Assembly (NCBI RefSeq): GCF_008802405.1
Contig: NZ_VZDO01000003.1
Coordinates: 124,001 to 188,000 of the forward strand
Direction: 5' to 3'
Source: Plantimonas leprariae
Lineage (GTDB): Bacteria; Pseudomonadota; Alphaproteobacteria; Rhizobiales; Rhizobiaceae
DNA length: 64,000 nt
The translations under genes were made by a program, and so were the position numbers. This document shows positions 62,414-64,000 of this stretch, one piece after another; position 1 is the first letter of the stretch; the number at the start of each line of letters is the position of its first letter. The notes beneath the pieces were generated by a model, which was given only the letters and a program-made list of their open reading frames with translations, was not told the DNA's origin and searched no databases.

Positions 62414-62587
62414 GGAGAACCGGGCCTCTGCGGAACTCGGGCAGGCAGACGAAGATCGGACGGCAATACCATCCTGACTTGCAAGTTACGCTCCGTTACC
62501 ATACCCATCAAGTGTGGATACGCTGCGGCTCGCCCGGCAGATCCGGCGTCCTTCCGATTCCATCTCCCGATCAGACAGGGTTCAAGG

Positions 62588-63076
62588 ATGGACGAACCGC
62601 TCGCTGCGCCGCCGGTCTCGTCACCCAGCCCGCGCGCGGTCGCGCTGCTCGACCGGCTGCGCCGGGGAGCGCTTCGCCTGTCGACGATGTTGCCGTTCGA
62701 TGCCGGAAGCGAAGAGGACGGCCCCGCTTTGTTCGAACCGGATCCGCGGGCAAGAGTCGCGCTCGTCACGCATTTCGATGCGACGAGCGACAGCCTCGGG
62801 ACCGTGGTGGCGGATACGCGGAACCTTCGGGCCGTCTTCGACAGGGTCGTCTACGTCACCGATCATCCGGAATTCGCGGTCCTGCGGCTGCACGGCTGCA
62901 TCTTCGAGTTCGTTCCGCCGCGCGAGCAGCAGGTGCTGTTCGACCGCACGGCTCCCTGGGGTGATTTCCTGGCGGATCGCCGCGCGCTGCTGGTTGCGAA
63001 ATGGCGGCCGAGATCCGTCATCGCCTTCGGGACGTCCTTCGACGAGATCATCGAGCGGGCGCGGAAGGATCTCTGA
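62588..63076 (+). CDS. Hypothetical protein
   Basis: A 162-residue soluble protein starting at ATG 62588 after AAGG. It has an Ala/Pro/Leu-rich N-terminus and then an alternating alpha/beta pattern (RVALVTHFDATSDSLGTVVA, FDRVVYVTDHPEFAVLRLHG, KWRPRSVIAFGTSFDEIIER). No signal peptide and no recognised family. Divergent from the caspase/FGE gene. Confidence 0.5.
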   Translation: MDEPLAAPPVSSPSPRAVALLDRLRRGALRLSTMLPFDAGSEEDGPALFEPDPRARVALVTHFDATSDSLGTVVADTRNLRAVFDRVVYVTDHPEFAVLRLHGCIFEFVPPREQQVLFDRTAPWGDFLADRRALLVAKWRPRSVIAFGTSFDEIIERARKDL

Positions 63077-63378
63077 CGCCGGCCGAGCGCGCGACTTCCT
63101 CTGAGGAAGGCGTGCTCTGCGAGCGGCGACACGAGATCGGGATCGTGTTCCGCCGCCGCCAGGAGCGGGGTCGCGTCGCAACGCGCCGCCATCGCTGCGC
63201 CGACACTTGGTTTTCTACTGTCCGGATCGCCGCAACCGCAGCCTTCCACCTCTGAGTAGCAGGTCCAAGCTGGCGTATTCGCAGTGCTGGTCAGCAGAAG
63301 CCATGTATTTCGATCCCGCTCGACTTGACAGCCATTTCTACAGCTGGCTATCTACAACAGGCTTAAGCGGAGGCGCTT
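63077..63378. other. Intergenic region
   Basis: These 302 bp precede a small lipoprotein gene. I see no gene in them; the last 100 bp are less GC-rich and probably contain the promoter. Confidence 0.4.
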
Positions 63379-63585
63379 ATGGCGAAGTGGCTGCAAGACC
63401 GTTGTGCTTCGGTTGCGTCCATCTTGTTCGTCGGGGCCATGGCCTCCGGCTGCGCGTATCTCAGTCGCCCTCACGTCGATCAGCAGCCCTCCGTGCATCG
63501 CCGGGAGCGTTCGAATACCCTTTTCACCGGACGGGAAGCGGGACGCAGCAACGACGGTGGCTCGCGCTCGCGCTCCGGCTACTAG
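63379..63585 (+). CDS. Small lipoprotein
   Basis: A 68-residue protein with lipobox (ASILFVGAMASGCAYLS) and an Arg/Ser-rich tail. No family recognised. Its stop lies 18 bp upstream of and in the same frame as the start of the following caspase-like gene, so the two are likely co-translated. Confidence 0.5.
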   Translation: MAKWLQDRCASVASILFVGAMASGCAYLSRPHVDQQPSVHRRERSNTLFTGREAGRSNDGGSRSRSGY

Positions 63586-63603
63586 GTCCGGCGGGGCGGT
63601 CTC

Positions 63604-64000
63604 GTGCGACGCGGCCCCATCGCTTTCGTGTCGTCCGGCGGCGATAGCGCGGCGGGGCGCGGTGGGCCTGCAGGCCCGGCACGGTCCGGGCGACGCCGCC
63701 GATGGCTCGCGGTCGCCCTTTTCGTTCCGGTCGCCCTTTTCCCGGGCCCGACGACCGCGGCCGACGCCGGCCGGCGAGCCGTTGTCGTCGCGACGACGTC
63801 CTTCGCGGGACAACCACTGCCGACGGGCGAAGCGGACGGACGGCTGATCGCCACGACCTTGCAGGAGGCCGGGTTCGACGTCCTCCTGGTCATCGACTTG
63901 GACCGGCGGACAATGGCGGAAACGATGCTCCGCATCGGCCGGCACTTCGAGGGCAGCGAGATCGCCTTCTTCTACTTCACGGGCGTCGGTGCGCTCGTGA
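63604..64000 (+). CDS. Caspase-like protein, N-terminal part (runs off the right edge)
   Basis: About 132 residues from a GTG start, beginning with an Arg-rich signal peptide (RRWLAVALFVPVALFPGPTT). GRRAVVVATTSFAGQPLPTG, ADGRLIATTLQEAGFDVLLV and FEGSEIAFFYFTGVGALV follow the p20 caspase pattern seen in the protein at 60617. Where active family members have GHG in FYxGHG, this protein has GVG, so the catalytic His is missing. The Cys region is outside the window. Frame and signal support a real gene. Confidence 0.65.
   Translation, partial: MRRGPIAFVSSGGDSAAGRGGPAGPARSGRRRRWLAVALFVPVALFPGPTTAADAGRRAVVVATTSFAGQPLPTGEADGRLIATTLQEAGFDVLLVIDLDRRTMAETMLRIGRHFEGSEIAFFYFTGVGALV

Overview
The window is from a high-GC bacterium. 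Its first 4 kb carries the order proB-obg, a GNAT acetyltransferase, rpmA and rplU with a long Ala/Lys-rich L21 tail, all on the minus strand. This order, together with a direct-repeat GAAC-N7-GAAC SOS box, a GapR (DUF2312) remnant and a DUF3572 gene, points to an alphaproteobacterium, most likely Hyphomicrobiales/Rhizobiales. I cannot name a genus.

Layout. (1) 1-4362: housekeeping block. (2) 4363-4452: tRNA-Ser(CGA). Its last 20 bases plus one form a 21-nt repeat (one mismatch) that recurs at 33640-33660. Together with a broken tyrosine-integrase gene at 4643-5032, this defines a genomic island of about 29 kb. (3) Island left part, AT-rich (5.2-11.6 kb): a retron-like operon (phosphoribosyltransferase-like protein, winged-helix protein, a strongly folded msr-msd-like RNA, reverse transcriptase), a serine resolvase, a palindromic MITE-like element, and a 1031-aa protein with an N-terminal nucleosidase-fold domain and a degenerate STAND-like region. 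This reads as a defence zone. (4) Island middle (11.9-26.4 kb): a decayed prophage with umuD and a cut umuC, two identical SOS boxes, HTH proteins, a SNF2-helicase/methyltransferase interrupted by a broken intein, a hicBA toxin-antitoxin pair, a replication-initiator-like gene containing hairpin iterons, an HNH endonuclease, a MazG-like/TnpB chimera and an IstB fragment. Several genes end abruptly in pieces of others, so the prophage looks shortened by internal deletions. (5) Island right part (26.6-33.66 kb): a 1527-aa RTX protein with six repeated modules, a serine recombinase and a membrane protein.

(6) 34.9-44.5 kb: a compact, co-directional contractile injection system. It has a tail-terminator-like protein, one sheath, one tube, a Pro-rich protein, a LysM/adaptor-like protein, a VgrG-like spike, a PAAR-like tip, gp25, a baseplate J protein with an Asp-box propeller extension, and a gpI-like protein. 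No AAA+ ATPase, tape measure or tail fibre is visible. (7) 44.5-48.8 kb: an alkaline-ceramidase-like (CREST) membrane protein, then two membrane-anchored proteins with a shared N-terminal domain, one ending in a seven-bladed PLL/DUF346-type lectin propeller and one in PASTA-like repeats. (8) 48.8-64 kb: exported proteins, including two trypsin-like proteases, three caspase-like proteins (one fused to an FGE/SUMF1-like domain, one cut by the window edge and lacking the usual His), an M23 peptidase, an OmpA protein and a beta/gamma-crystallin-like protein. Three of the peptidases share a C-terminal DUF4384-like domain.

How it may fit together: the injection system and the following surface-lectin and protease genes could form one cell-envelope/host-interaction locus, with M23, proteases and OmpA acting in the envelope. 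That link rests on proximity and shared domains only. The island is a separate acquisition that ends 1.2 kb before the injection system begins.
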